A stretch of DNA of 64,000 nucleotides from Bin125 sp026705025 (GCA_026705025.1 JAPPBN010000051.1:55293-119292); one strand, 5' to 3'. Positions 1 through 8,394 are shown, counted from the stretch's first letter. A program made the numbers and translations. Notes: a model not told the origin generated them from the letters alone.

Positions 1-1419
1 GGCGAGGCGTACCTGCAGTCGTCGCGGGTCGCAGAGCGAATCGGGCCATTCAGCGAGTTTGCGGCGAACCGTGAACCGTTCCTCAGGGTCATGCGCAAGC
101 ACCAGGCGGCGGTCGGCCGAATCGATGGGCTGGCTAGCGTGCCCGACACCATCCGACAGGCGGCCGAAGACGCCTGGCGCCAGGCCGTTGAACTGGGCGA
201 AGCACACGGCTATCGGAACGCGCAGGCCACCGTACTCGCGCCGACCGGAACGATCGCCTTCATGATGGATTGCGATACCACCGGCGTTGAACCGGACATT
301 TCCCTGGTCAAGTTCAAGAACCTCTCCGGCGGCGGTTACTTCAAGATCGTCAACCGCACGGTGCCGGCAGCGCTGCGACGGCTGGGCTACGCCGAGGACG
401 TGATTGAGCGAATCGGCAAGCACATCGACGAGACCGGAACGATCGAAGGCTCAGCCGACCTCAAGAGCGAGCACCTGGCCATCTTCGACTGCGCCTTCAA
501 GGCACAGTCCGGGCAGCGCAGCATTGCACCATCGGGACACATTCGCATGTTGGGCGCGGTGCAGCCATTCCTCTCCGGCGCGGTGTCGAAGACGGTCAAT
601 GTGCCCGAGCACACGTCCGTCGAAGAGATCATGCAGACATACATCGACGCCTGGAAACTGGGCGTCAAGGCGGTCGCGATCTATCGAGACAACTCGAAGC
701 GGATTCAGCCGCTCGAGACTGGCGAGCGAACCGGCGAGACAGTATCCGTTGCGACGCCCGATCCCGGTCCGTCGCTGCCGAGCGACGCGCCCGTCGTGAT
801 CGAGAGCGCCCAGTCGCCGCCGGCCTATCGGCGCCACCGGCTGCCCGACGAACGCCAGGCGATGACGCACAAATTCACGATCGGCGAGCACGAGGGCTAC
901 ATGACGATCGGTGAGTTTGACGATGGCAGCCCGGGCGAAGTGTTCGTCCACATCTCCAAGGAAGGCTCCGCCGTCTCTGGTCTCATGGACGCGGTCGGCA
1001 CGTTGACATCGGTGGCACTGCAGTCCGGCGTGCCGCTCTCGACCCTGGTCAAGAAGTTCGCGCACATGCGCTTCGAGCCGAGCGGATGGACGCGGTCGAA
1101 GGAGATTCCTCACGCCGACTCGATTCTCGACTACGTCTTCCGCTGGATGGGCGCCAGGTATCTGGACACCGAATCTTCGGACTCCGTTGCCAAACAGGGC
1201 CAGATGGCGATGTCCCCGGAAGACGTCAAACTGGCCGATGAGGACGTGGGTCCTGCTCCGGTCACTCCGGCGACCCTGCCGCTCATTGATGACGCGTCAA
1301 CGACCGGATTCCAGAATCAGCTGGATGCGCCGCCCTGCGCTGAGTGCGGCTCGATTATGGTGCGGTCCGGTTCCTGCTTCCGCTGCATGAACTGCGGAGC
1401 GACGTCGGGCTGTTCCTAG
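1..1419 (+). CDS. nrdJ: Adenosylcobalamin-dependent (class II) ribonucleotide reductase, C-terminal part
   Basis: This is the 3' end of a vitamin B12-dependent ribonucleoside-diphosphate reductase, which makes deoxyribonucleotides in the cytoplasm. The reading frame is open from base 1, so the start and catalytic core lie outside the window; 472 codons are visible. The visible part has the barrel segment APTGTIAFMMDCDTTGVEPD, then the stretch LPDERQAMTHKFTIGEHEGY typical of the NrdJ C-terminal region. It ends in a zinc-ribbon tail with CAEC and CMNC pairs just before the stop, as in the long class II enzymes. The gene is convergent with the RDD gene that follows, with only 12 bases between them. 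Family assignment is secure; only the truncation limits what can be said. Confidence 0.93.
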   Translation, partial: GEAYLQSSRVAERIGPFSEFAANREPFLRVMRKHQAAVGRIDGLASVPDTIRQAAEDAWRQAVELGEAHGYRNAQATVLAPTGTIAFMMDCDTTGVEPDISLVKFKNLSGGGYFKIVNRTVPAALRRLGYAEDVIERIGKHIDETGTIEGSADLKSEHLAIFDCAFKAQSGQRSIAPSGHIRMLGAVQPFLSGAVSKTVNVPEHTSVEEIMQTYIDAWKLGVKAVAIYRDNSKRIQPLETGERTGETVSVATPDPGPSLPSDAPVVIESAQSPPAYRRHRLPDERQAMTHKFTIGEHEGYMTIGEFDDGSPGEVFVHISKEGSAVSGLMDAVGTLTSVALQSGVPLSTLVKKFAHMRFEPSGWTRSKEIPHADSILDYVFRWMGARYLDTESSDSVAKQGQMAMSPEDVKLADEDVGPAPVTPATLPLIDDASTTGFQNQLDAPPCAECGSIMVRSGSCFRCMNCGATSGCS

Positions 1420-1431
1420 GCTTCGATGAGC

Positions 1432-2169
1432 TCAGTCAGACTCTTCGAGTTGCCTGAGCAGTCGGCGGCGGCGGCGCTCATACTCGGTCTGCGAGAGATT
1501 CAGGCGCTCGCCCTCAAGCGCCTCGAGTTCCGGTGAAGAGATCGGCGGCCGTGGCTGTGGCTCCGGAGGCGGGGCGTCGTTCTCAGGCAACCCGCGTATT
1601 GTCGGCGGAGGCGGTTTCACCCTGGGTCCGCGCGGCGCCGGCGGAGGCAACCGCACTTCCTGTTGTTCAAAGTCCGGACTCGGCTGTGCGAGTTCGGGCG
1701 GCTGCCGGCGCACGACGACCAGGGTGCCGACCATGCGGTCGTGGACGCACTGTCGGTCGGGATTCAACAGAATCCAGCCGGCGTTGATGATCGGTCCCAG
1801 CAAGGTGAAGAGATAGCCGATCAGGCCGAGCAGCAGACGCTTGATCAGTAGCTCGCGAACCCACATTCGTTGCGGCGTGATCGGCTGCCCCGACTCGGCG
1901 ATGACGTAGAGGTCCAACAGCGATTTGGCGGGAGACTGGCCCTCGCGAGACGTGAACCACATCCAGTACAGCCAGATTGGGAGCAACAGGAAAATCAACA
2001 GGTCGAGCAGTTCGCCGGCCAGCCTGCGGAGATACGGAGCGGCATAGTCGCCGGAAGTGGGGTGAGACGCCAATACACCGCACGCGCTGCAGAACGCTCC
2101 GACTCCGGGATAGTCGTCGCAGGCGGGACAGTGCTCGCTGCGCAGCGCGCGAGGCCGCGGCGTCGACAT
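1432..2169 (-). CDS. Zinc-ribbon RDD family membrane protein (copy 1)
   Basis: A 245-residue membrane protein of the RDD family. It opens with a zinc ribbon (CPAC and CSAC pairs, roughly residues 15-32), followed by an RDD domain with hydrophobic segments near residues 50-70 and 110-135. The domain contains the family's GQSPAKSLL and NPDRQCVHDRMVGTLVV signatures. A long proline-rich and charged tail of about 90 residues follows the RDD domain and is absent from the two neighbouring copies. RDD proteins are poorly characterised; some have been linked to ion or solute transport, but nothing here shows a substrate. It is the most downstream of three tandem minus-strand RDD genes. Confidence 0.85.
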   Translation of the reverse strand: MSTPRPRALRSEHCPACDDYPGVGAFCSACGVLASHPTSGDYAAPYLRRLAGELLDLLIFLLLPIWLYWMWFTSREGQSPAKSLLDLYVIAESGQPITPQRMWVRELLIKRLLLGLIGYLFTLLGPIINAGWILLNPDRQCVHDRMVGTLVVVRRQPPELAQPSPDFEQQEVRLPPPAPRGPRVKPPPPTIRGLPENDAPPPEPQPRPPISSPELEALEGERLNLSQTEYERRRRRLLRQLEESD

Positions 2170-2226
2170 GTTCTGGCCTCCGATAGGAGAGTAGGACAGG
2201 CGGTCAGAAGCGTTGCGGGCACCGAT

Positions 2227-2784
2227 CTATAGCGAGCCGCCCCTGGTTCGCTCCACGACCAGTGTGCCAAGCACCTTGTCGTGCAATGTCTGGCGGTCGC
2301 GATCCCAGAGCACCCAGGCGGCGTCGAAGAACGAGAACGCCCAGAAGAGCATTGTCAGCCAGAACCAGAGGATGAACAGCTCCCCGACCGTGCTCGCGAC
2401 AGCGCCGAACAAGAGCAGGAGCAGTACGGCAATCAGTCCGATGGCCAGATCCCAACCAAACTCTCGCAGCCAGACGTGTCGAGTCGCGGCTTGTACACCA
2501 GTGGTTCGGACCACGTGAAGGCCGAGCAAGGATTTTCCCGGCGATTGACCACGCGGTGCGACGATGGCCAGCCAGATCAGCCATCCGACTCCGACGGTCA
2601 GCCAGATGATCAGGTAATCAAGCGCGAATGCCCCCAATCGCGACCAGCGTGTCGCTGCGTAGGACCGGCGCTGTGGATCCACGCTGAGCACGTCGCAACT
2701 GGCGCAGAAGTACGAACCGGGGCCTGCGGGTCGGTGGCAGACATCGCATTCGAGGACGAAGGTGCGCGCCTCACGGCTGGTCAT
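2227..2784 (-). CDS. Zinc-ribbon RDD family membrane protein (copy 2)
   Basis: A 185-residue RDD protein. The N-terminus carries a zinc ribbon (CDVC, then CASC, residues 14-30). Membrane segments follow around residues 50-75 and 115-150, with the RDD hallmark GQSPGKSLLGLHVV and the closing motif DRDRQTLHDKVLGTLVV. Its start codon overlaps the stop of the upstream copy 3 by four bases, so the two are probably translationally coupled. It lacks the proline-rich tail of copy 1. Function is unknown beyond a membrane location with a probable cytoplasmic metal-binding head. Confidence 0.85.
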   Translation of the reverse strand: MTSREARTFVLECDVCHRPAGPGSYFCASCDVLSVDPQRRSYAATRWSRLGAFALDYLIIWLTVGVGWLIWLAIVAPRGQSPGKSLLGLHVVRTTGVQAATRHVWLREFGWDLAIGLIAVLLLLLFGAVASTVGELFILWFWLTMLFWAFSFFDAAWVLWDRDRQTLHDKVLGTLVVERTRGGSL

Positions 2785-3440
2785 AACGCTCGAAGCTCTG
2801 CGCTGGTTTGTCGAACCGGGCGAATACTGATCACCAGCGTGCCAAAGACACGATCATGCAGCGTTTGCCGGTCGGGGCTGAAAAAGATCGCTATGCCATC
2901 AGCGAGCACGATGATGGCGATTGCCGCCAGTACGAGTTCGGACACGGTGGATGCTGGATAGAGCTGACCAACCAGGATGACGGGCACATTGACCGCGGCC
3001 CGATAGCCAACCTCTCGGGCCCACATCAGTTTTCGGGATGCGGCAGAGCCGTCGGTGCGGATTACCTGGGTGGAGAGCATCTGCTTGCCGGGAGTCTGGC
3101 CACGTTTGGCGATTGCAGCGAACCAGACCAGCCAGATCGCCGATCCTAGCCAGAGTTCCAGCGAGAGCAGCCCTTCGAGGTTGGCCAGATCGATGATCAA
3201 ACCGATCGCGCTGACAATCAGACCGTCGGCCAGGGCGCCCATGAACCGGGCCATCCTGGTGGCGGCGAAGCGCGGCGAATGGCCGCGTTCCGCGTCGTCA
3301 CGCAGGGCGTTGCAGCTGGTGCAAAACCTGGTCCCGAGACGTGTGTCTCCCCGGCAGGCGGCGCAAATCGCTCCGTAGTGTCGGGGTTGTCCGGGGGGAC
3401 GTAGATAGGGGTCGGTAGGGAGTGGATCGAAACGGCCCAC
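2781..3440 (-). CDS. Zinc-ribbon RDD family membrane protein (copy 3)
   Basis: A 219-residue RDD protein, first of the three tandem copies on the minus strand. A short basic and proline-rich leader is followed by a zinc ribbon (CAAC and CTSC, about residues 26-43). The RDD domain has GQTPGKQMLSTQVIRTDG, several hydrophobic helices and SPDRQTLHDRVFGTLVI near the C-terminus. The start is a GTG at 3440. The stop overlaps the start of copy 2. All three copies share the ribbon-plus-RDD order but differ clearly in sequence, so the duplication is not recent. Confidence 0.85.
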   Translation of the reverse strand: MGRFDPLPTDPYLRPPGQPRHYGAICAACRGDTRLGTRFCTSCNALRDDAERGHSPRFAATRMARFMGALADGLIVSAIGLIIDLANLEGLLSLELWLGSAIWLVWFAAIAKRGQTPGKQMLSTQVIRTDGSAASRKLMWAREVGYRAAVNVPVILVGQLYPASTVSELVLAAIAIIVLADGIAIFFSPDRQTLHDRVFGTLVISIRPVRQTSAELRAL

Positions 3441-3463
3441 GCGCGTAGCTCCTGCCCCTGAGC

Positions 3464-4057
3464 TTAGTAGGGCAGTGTCGTTGGCTGGTAATCGCCGCTC
3501 CGCAAGGCGGCCATGAGATCACTGAGCGATTTGACGTTCGCCGCGAACTCCGTGGCCGCCGTACCGACTTCGTGCAGCGCGTGCGAGTCGCTTCCGCCAA
3601 TCGGCGGCAAGGGTCTCGTGCGACCGCGCGAAGACGCACTCTGGTTCTGCAGGGGACCGTCGCAACCATTCAGGCCTTCGACGCCGTCGAACAGTTCCAT
3701 GGCGGCGCGAGGAACGCGCAGGCCGGGGTCACGGGCAGGATGCGCGAGGTACATGAGCGCTTGACGTTCATCGCAATAGGCCTTGAGCCGCTTCGAATCC
3801 GTGATCCGAGGGAAGGGCTCGGTCAGTCCGTAGACCAGGACATGGCCCAGCTCGGTCGTCACCTCGATGCCAGGCAGGACGACGATTCCGATCTGCTCGG
3901 CGAGCCGCGCAGTGCGGTCGGCTGGCCAGAGCACATCGTGCTCGGTCAGGAGGACTCCATCAAGACCGCGTTCCGCGGCCCGCTCGAGTGCTTCATGGGG
4001 GAGCAGATTGCTGTCAGTCGAGAACACCGACGTGTGCGTATGCATGTCAATGAGCAT
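3464..4057 (-). CDS. PHP domain phosphoesterase-like protein
   Basis: A 197-residue PHP-fold protein, probably a metal-dependent phosphoesterase. The N-terminal metal motif is DMHTHT (residues 4-9). LTEHD follows near residue 37, then an LPGIEVTTELGH segment, an AHPARDPG motif near residue 104 and GGSDSH near the C-terminus. Together these supply the conserved His/Asp/Glu metal ligands of the superfamily. It belongs to the small stand-alone PHP group rather than DNA polymerase III or histidinol phosphatase. A longer relative with the same LTEHDxxW feature lies at 54831-55547. The gene runs divergently from the cofD operon. The substrate cannot be read from sequence. Confidence 0.82.
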   Translation of the reverse strand: MLIDMHTHTSVFSTDSNLLPHEALERAAERGLDGVLLTEHDVLWPADRTARLAEQIGIVVLPGIEVTTELGHVLVYGLTEPFPRITDSKRLKAYCDERQALMYLAHPARDPGLRVPRAAMELFDGVEGLNGCDGPLQNQSASSRGRTRPLPPIGGSDSHALHEVGTAATEFAANVKSLSDLMAALRSGDYQPTTLPY

Positions 4058-4130
4058 GTAGGCAAAGCGTCATGGGTTGGCGAGCGTGGGTCAACCGCCG
4101 CACCGTGAACCTCGGTTGTACGATCCGCAC

Positions 4131-4460
4131 GTGAGACAGATCAAGCTCGTCGGCTCGGTCGTTGAGGATGAGCGCCAACTCGATGGCAGCCGTCATGTCG
4201 AGATCGGCGGCGACGATGCGGACCTTGCTCTCCGCCTCGTGGTCGACCGAGACGGCTCGGTGCAAGAAGCTGAATTGAGCCTGGAAGTGAACGGGACATA
4301 CGTGGTGCTTGGCTTTGACCACAGCGAAGAGATTGGCAGCGAAGAGCGACTGTCTGTTCGCCTGCGATGTGCCGACGGTGAGGCCGATGTTTCACAGGGG
4401 GAGGACGGCGAGTTCGCGGTATCCGTAATCCTGCATGACTCAGCGGAGCCTGAGGTATGA
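4131..4460 (+). CDS. Small acidic protein of unknown function upstream of cofD
   Basis: A protein of about 109 residues that I do not recognise. It is acidic and appears rich in beta strand: alternating hydrophobic residues in RQIKLVGSVV, AELSLEVNGTYVVLGFDH and FAVSVILHD. There is no signal peptide, membrane segment or metal motif. The GTG at 4131 is chosen because the conserved-looking sequence begins there; GTG at 4086 and TTG at 4077 are in-frame alternatives, and no clear ribosome binding site separates them. The stop overlaps the cofD start (ATGA), so it is probably co-transcribed with the F420 genes. A link to F420 is inferred only from this coupling. Confidence 0.6.
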   Translation: MRQIKLVGSVVEDERQLDGSRHVEIGGDDADLALRLVVDRDGSVQEAELSLEVNGTYVVLGFDHSEEIGSEERLSVRLRCADGEADVSQGEDGEFAVSVILHDSAEPEV

Positions 4461-5398
4461 CGCGTGTTGCGGTTCTGGCCGGCGGCGTGGGCGCGGCGCG
4501 GTTCCTGGACGGCCTGATCCGAGTTGTGCCGCCCTCGGATGTCACTGCGATCGTCAATGTCGGCGACGACATGGAGTGGGCCGGACTGCACATTTCTCCC
4601 GACCTTGACACGGTCACATACACGCTCGCCGACATGGTCAATCCGGAGACCGGATGGGGTCTGCGGGGCGAATCTCATCGCACATTGGACCGACTGTCGG
4701 AGCTTGGTGGGCCGGACTGGTTCATGATCGGCGACCTGGATCTGGCGACCCATCTCTATCGAACGCATCGGCTCTCTGCGGGCGACCCGCTGTCGGAGAT
4801 CACTCGCGATCTCACGGCTCGGCTTGGCTTGGAGTGTGTGATCACGCCGGTGACCGACGATCGCCTGCGCACCGTGGTCGGGACGGACCAGGGCGAGCTG
4901 GCATTTCAGGACTACTTCGTGCGCCGGCGGGCATCCGATCCCGTGCATGCGCTGCGGTTTGACGGAGCGGAGACGGCGAAACCGGCGCCGATCGTGGAAC
5001 ATGCGCTGGCCGAGGCTGATGTCATCGTGGTTGCGCCGTCGAATCCGTTTCTCAGCATTGATCCGCTGCTCAGCGTGCGCGGCGTTCGAGAATTGGTGAC
5101 TTCGAATCGAGCGAAGGTCGTTGCGGTGAGCCCGATTATCGGCGGCCAAGCCGTCAAGGGACCGGCTGCAGACATTCTCCAATCTCTGGGACACGATGTG
5201 TCCGCGCTTGGTGTCGGACGATTGTACGAGGATCTGGCGGAGGTGTTTGTCCTGGACGAAACAGATGCGGCGCTTGCCGACGTGATTGCAGCTGAAACGG
5301 GGATGCGGGTTGTCGTGATGCCAACGCTGATGACAGATGTCGGCGCGAAGATGGCGCTGGCCAGAGGGACGCTGGAGGCGGCACTCGATGTCGCCTGA
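4457..5398 (+). CDS. cofD: 2-phospho-L-lactate transferase (coenzyme F420 synthesis)
   Basis: CofD/FbiA transfers the phospholactyl (or phosphoenolpyruvyl) group from its guanylylated precursor to the deazaflavin Fo, forming F420-0 or its dehydro form. The protein has 313 residues, normal for the family. The N-terminal GGVGAARFLDGL nucleotide-binding motif is clear, followed by NVGDDMEWAGLHISPDLDTV, GWGLRGES and the IGDLDLATHLYRT segment, all typical of CofD. The C-terminal half includes SNPFLSIDPLLSV and SPIIGGQAVKGPAADIL. It overlaps the preceding small gene and also the downstream cofC start, indicating a three-gene operon. Its presence shows the cell makes F420; the Fo synthase and the glutamate ligase are not in this window. 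Confidence 0.95.
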   Translation: MTRVAVLAGGVGAARFLDGLIRVVPPSDVTAIVNVGDDMEWAGLHISPDLDTVTYTLADMVNPETGWGLRGESHRTLDRLSELGGPDWFMIGDLDLATHLYRTHRLSAGDPLSEITRDLTARLGLECVITPVTDDRLRTVVGTDQGELAFQDYFVRRRASDPVHALRFDGAETAKPAPIVEHALAEADVIVVAPSNPFLSIDPLLSVRGVRELVTSNRAKVVAVSPIIGGQAVKGPAADILQSLGHDVSALGVGRLYEDLAEVFVLDETDAALADVIAAETGMRVVVMPTLMTDVGAKMALARGTLEAALDVA

Positions 5399-6080
5399 CG
5401 CCGGCGAACTCGTCGCCGTGGTTCCTGTGCGAGGCTTGCCGGCCGGCAAGCGCCGCCTGGCGGCGCTGTTGGACGTTGATGAGCGGAATGGCCTCGTCCG
5501 GGCGATGCTGGACGATGTGGTCGCGGCGCTGGTTGCCGCTGAATCCATCGACCGCGTCATGATCGCGTCTCGTGACGCCGCTGCGCGCGATGAGGCCGGC
5601 AGGCTGGGCGTCGACTTTCTCGACCAGACGGAGCTCAAGCTCGGCTACAACCGGGCGGTTGAGTTCGCGCAGGATGCGCTGGCCGGATCTGAGGCGATCC
5701 TGATCGTGCCTGCGGATGTCCCGCTGATTACGCCGGACGCAGTTGACCTGATGGTGTCGACGGCCCCGGACGGGCCAGCGGTGGTGGTCGCGCCGGCTCA
5801 TGACGGCGGCACGAATGGACTGTTCCTGCGGCCTCTGGACGTGATCAAGCCGCAGTTTGGTCCATCCTCGGCGCGGGCGCACCAGCAGTCCGCCGCGTCT
5901 GCGGGTGAGGCCGGGGTTCCCTTCCGCGAAGCTCGGATCGACGTCTGGGCGTTCGACCTGGATACGCCGGCGGATCTGCGCTGGCTGCAGGAGACCTTGC
6001 CTCAACTGCCGGAGGGGATTGCTCCGAACACCAGGCGCTGGTTGGCGGCTCGGGAGGCTCGAACGGGGGCTCCGATTTAG
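5388..6080 (+). CDS. cofC: 2-phospho-L-lactate (or PEP) guanylyltransferase
   Basis: CofC/FbiD activates phospholactate or phosphoenolpyruvate with GTP to give the substrate of CofD. The ATG at 5388 gives a 230-residue protein that begins directly before the nucleotidyltransferase N-terminus VVPVRGLPAGKRRLA; the frame is open further upstream, but that part only overlaps cofD. Family features are the KRRLA substrate loop, LGYNRAVEFA, the IVPADVPLI metal-binding segment and a late APAHDGGTNGLFLRP motif. It overlaps the end of cofD by 11 bases. Whether the true substrate is phospholactate or PEP (as in actinobacteria) cannot be decided by eye. Confidence 0.92.
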   Translation: MSPDAGELVAVVPVRGLPAGKRRLAALLDVDERNGLVRAMLDDVVAALVAAESIDRVMIASRDAAARDEAGRLGVDFLDQTELKLGYNRAVEFAQDALAGSEAILIVPADVPLITPDAVDLMVSTAPDGPAVVVAPAHDGGTNGLFLRPLDVIKPQFGPSSARAHQQSAASAGEAGVPFREARIDVWAFDLDTPADLRWLQETLPQLPEGIAPNTRRWLAAREARTGAPI

Positions 6081-6109
6081 GGCATCGTTGTTCCGGGGCG
6101 GAGAGAGGG

Positions 6110-6143
6110 CCCTCACCCTAACCCTCTCCCTCGGGGAGAGGGG
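6110..6143. repeat. Dispersed CCCTCACCCTA repeat with hairpin, copy 1
   Basis: A CCCTCACCCTA leader is followed by a hairpin of CCCTCTCCC and GGGAGAGGG arms (6122-6142). Near-identical copies lie at 12782-12815 and 15591-15624. This copy sits between convergent cofC and the acyl-CoA dehydrogenase gene, so it may act as a two-way transcription terminator. Confidence 0.75.
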
Positions 6144-6176
6144 ACCGGAAGGGGTAGCGGAACGCGGCGGGAGCCC

Positions 6177-7343
6177 TCAGGCGCGGGGGAGGCCGAAGCC
6201 TCGTTGGGCGATGATGTTTCGCTGGAGCTCGTTGCCGCCGGCTCCGAAGGTGGGCATGACGGCGGCGAGGTAGCCGTTCTCGGCGGAGCCTTCAATCGGC
6301 GCTCGGCCGTCGTTGCCATTGAGCTGTCCGTAGAGGCCCATGGCGTGCAGGGAGAAGTTCTGCAGGCGCTGCATCATCTCGGTTGAGAAGATCTTGACCT
6401 GGCTGGCCTCGTAGTTGGGCGATTCCTCGCGCTTGAGCATGTCGAGGATGCGGTAGCTGAGGTGCTGCAGCACCTCGAGCTGGACCTTGAACTCGGCGAA
6501 TGTGCCTTTGATTCCGGGGTCATCGATCGGGCGGCCCATCGGGGTCTCGGAGGTGGCCCAGTCCATCAGCCGGTCGTAGACGGCGCGGACTGAGGAAACC
6601 GTGAAGATCGAGATGCGCTCTCGGTCGAGGGCGTGGGCGGCGTAGTACCAGCCGCGGTTTTCCTCGCCGACGAGGACGCTGGTGGGAACGCGGACGTCCT
6701 GGAAATAGACCTCGTTGGTTCGGTAGCCGGCCATGGTCCAGAGCGGCTTGACCGTGATGCCGGGGGACTGCATGTCGACCAGCATCATCGAGACACCGCG
6801 GTGCTTGGGCGCGTTGGGGTCGGTGCGGGTCGCGAGCCAGACGTACTCGCTTCGGTGGGCGCCCGAGGTGAAGCGCTTGGTTCCATTGAGTATGTAGTCG
6901 TCGCCGTCCTTGACCGCGCGCAGCTGCAGCGAGGCGAGGTCGGAGCCGGCGTCGGGCTCGGTGTAGCCGAGGGCGAACTCGACTTCACCTCGGGCGATCG
7001 GCGGGAGGAAGCGTTCCTGCTGCTCCTCGGTGCCGAAGCGCATCAGGGTTGGTCCGACCTGCTGGGTGGCGACGGTCGCCTGGGGCGCGCCGACGTAGTT
7101 CATTGCCTCCCAGAAGAGGTACTGCTCCTCGAGCGAGCGTTCCTGTCCGCCGTACTCGGCTGGCCAGGACATGGTCAGCCAACCACGGTCGGCCAGCAGC
7201 CTGCGGAAGCCGCGTTCTTCGGTCATGGTGTCGGTCGTGGGGTCGCCGATGGTGGCCCTGAGATCCGCGGTCCATTCCTCGTCGAGGAACTCGTTGACCT
7301 CGGACTCGAATGCGAGGGCTTTGTCGCTAAATCGGTATTCCAT
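6177..7343 (-). CDS. Acyl-CoA dehydrogenase family flavoprotein
   Basis: A 388-residue acyl-CoA dehydrogenase family protein, which uses FAD to form alpha,beta double bonds in acyl-CoA thioesters. Visible family elements are an N-terminal helical domain (FLDEEW, then WLTMSWPAEYGGQ), the FAD/substrate strand motif GYTEPDAGSDLASLQLRA, DYILNGTKRFTSGA, and the C-terminal RNIIAQRGFGLPRA. Length is normal. It is a single gene, separated from neighbours by repeat-bearing spacers. The chain-length or branched substrate cannot be inferred. The repeat at 6110-6143 probably terminates its transcript. Confidence 0.93.
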   Translation of the reverse strand: MEYRFSDKALAFESEVNEFLDEEWTADLRATIGDPTTDTMTEERGFRRLLADRGWLTMSWPAEYGGQERSLEEQYLFWEAMNYVGAPQATVATQQVGPTLMRFGTEEQQERFLPPIARGEVEFALGYTEPDAGSDLASLQLRAVKDGDDYILNGTKRFTSGAHRSEYVWLATRTDPNAPKHRGVSMMLVDMQSPGITVKPLWTMAGYRTNEVYFQDVRVPTSVLVGEENRGWYYAAHALDRERISIFTVSSVRAVYDRLMDWATSETPMGRPIDDPGIKGTFAEFKVQLEVLQHLSYRILDMLKREESPNYEASQVKIFSTEMMQRLQNFSLHAMGLYGQLNGNDGRAPIEGSAENGYLAAVMPTFGAGGNELQRNIIAQRGFGLPRA

Positions 7344-7515
7344 GTGGCAGGCTCCCTGGGAGGCGAGGGCGATAGGCGGGGGGTGATTCGGTTGAATGTT
7401 ATCGCAGGCGGGACCTCAGCTTCCGCATCTGGATCTCGTGTTCAAGCCGAACGCAGGTGAGTGCGGCGCCTTGGATGGGGTGGAGCGACTGCGGGGCATG
7501 AGTGACGGCGGGCCT

Positions 7516-7584
7516 GCGTGGGTAGATCGCGGTCTGGGCCCCGTGTCAAGCACGGGGCATCGGATGGGGTGGGAGTGTCGGGTG
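7516..7584. repeat. GCGTGGG...CATCGGA imperfect repeat, copy A
   Basis: A stretch of about 65 bases containing GGGCCCCGTGTCAAGCACGG and GGCATCGGATGGGGTGGGAG, repeated with few changes at 8329-8394. The centre is an inverted repeat (CCCCGTG, TCAAG, CACGGGG). It ends 8 bases before the stop of the HTH gene at 7593, on the 3' side of that gene. Confidence 0.7.
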
Positions 7585-7592
7585 TCCGGTTG

Positions 7593-8204
7593 TTAGCCGG
7601 CGGCGGGGGTTTGGATCGGGGTGGGTTTGGCTCCGTTTCGGGGTGGGCGGGGGAGTTTGACCGGGGGACGGATGGGTTCTGCGGGAATTTTTTCTTCTGC
7701 GGGCTGAGATTGGACGATCTCCTGCTCTGGACTGGAGATCGTGGAATTGGGGGGTTCAATTTTGGTGGATTCCGTGATGGTTTCTGCCAGTTCTTGCGGC
7801 TCTTCGTCGAACAGATCGGGTTGGTCGGGGCGCTGGGCGGATCGGCGGTGGACGTCGTGGGCGGTGCGGCGGACTTCTCGGGCGAGGTGATTGAGCTGGG
7901 TTTGCTGGGCGTCGCGGGCGCGGAGGTAGTCGACCGGAGTGAGGCGACCGGCGTTGTCGGCGACGTAGTCGCGCTTGATGGCCAGGGTGAGGCGGATCTG
8001 GAGCAGATGGAGCGATTCGAGCAGGAGGTCGTCGGCTGAGGCGGCGGCGATGGTGGCCCAGTGGGTCTGGGCGAGCTTGAGATCGGCGCGCACGGTGGCG
8101 ACGGAGATGTTGAGCTTCTCGGCGATCTGGCGCAGGGTGTGCCCTTGCTGGCGGAGATGGTGGGCGCGCATGATACGTCGGCGGCGCTTGGGCGGGATGA
8201 ACAT
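7593..8204 (-). CDS. Small helix-turn-helix protein, unknown role
   Basis: The ATG at 8204 gives 203 residues; the frame is open further upstream but that part reads as translated intergenic repeat. A GAAAGG sequence sits about eight bases before this ATG. Residues 1-45 form a basic head and a resolvase/sigma-like helix-turn-helix (HHLRQQGHTLRQIAEKLNIS, then VATVRADLK). The middle is helical, and the last 80 residues are rich in Pro, Glu and Gln and look disordered. The HTH resembles those in phage small terminase or transposase-type proteins, but no phage gene is nearby. The gene is bracketed by two copies of the same repeat (7516-7584 and 8329-8394). A DNA-binding role is likely; no target is known. 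Confidence 0.65.
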   Translation of the reverse strand: MFIPPKRRRRIMRAHHLRQQGHTLRQIAEKLNISVATVRADLKLAQTHWATIAAASADDLLLESLHLLQIRLTLAIKRDYVADNAGRLTPVDYLRARDAQQTQLNHLAREVRRTAHDVHRRSAQRPDQPDLFDEEPQELAETITESTKIEPPNSTISSPEQEIVQSQPAEEKIPAEPIRPPVKLPRPPRNGAKPTPIQTPAAG

Positions 8205-8328
8205 GATCGGGGCCTTTCGAGAGACGGAACGGACGTTCTGGTCACTGTAGCGAAAGGATGTTCGGTGTTGGTGTGTCGTGGTTGGCGGAGGGGAGGCGAC
8301 GGCTAAGGGGAAGCGGGACGTTTTGGCT

Positions 8329-8394
8329 GCGTGGGAGGATCGCGGGCTGGGCCCCGCATCAAGTGCGGGGCATCGGAGGGGGTGGGAGTTGGGG
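8329..8394. repeat. GCGTGGG...CATCGGA imperfect repeat, copy B
   Basis: Second copy of the element at 7516-7584, in the same orientation, with GGGCCCCGCATCAAGTGCGG as its core. The changes in the two hairpin arms are compensatory (GTG/CAC in copy A, GCA/TGC in copy B), so the hairpin pairing is kept. Confidence 0.7.

Noticed and set aside
451..1113. Long minus-strand open frame opposite nrdJ
   Set aside because: It is the complement of a clear coding frame in a GC-rich genome; the protein has no motif and mirrors nrdJ codons.
7593..8204. Prophage remnant (HTH resembles small terminase)
   Set aside because: No other phage gene, integrase or att site is in the neighbourhood.
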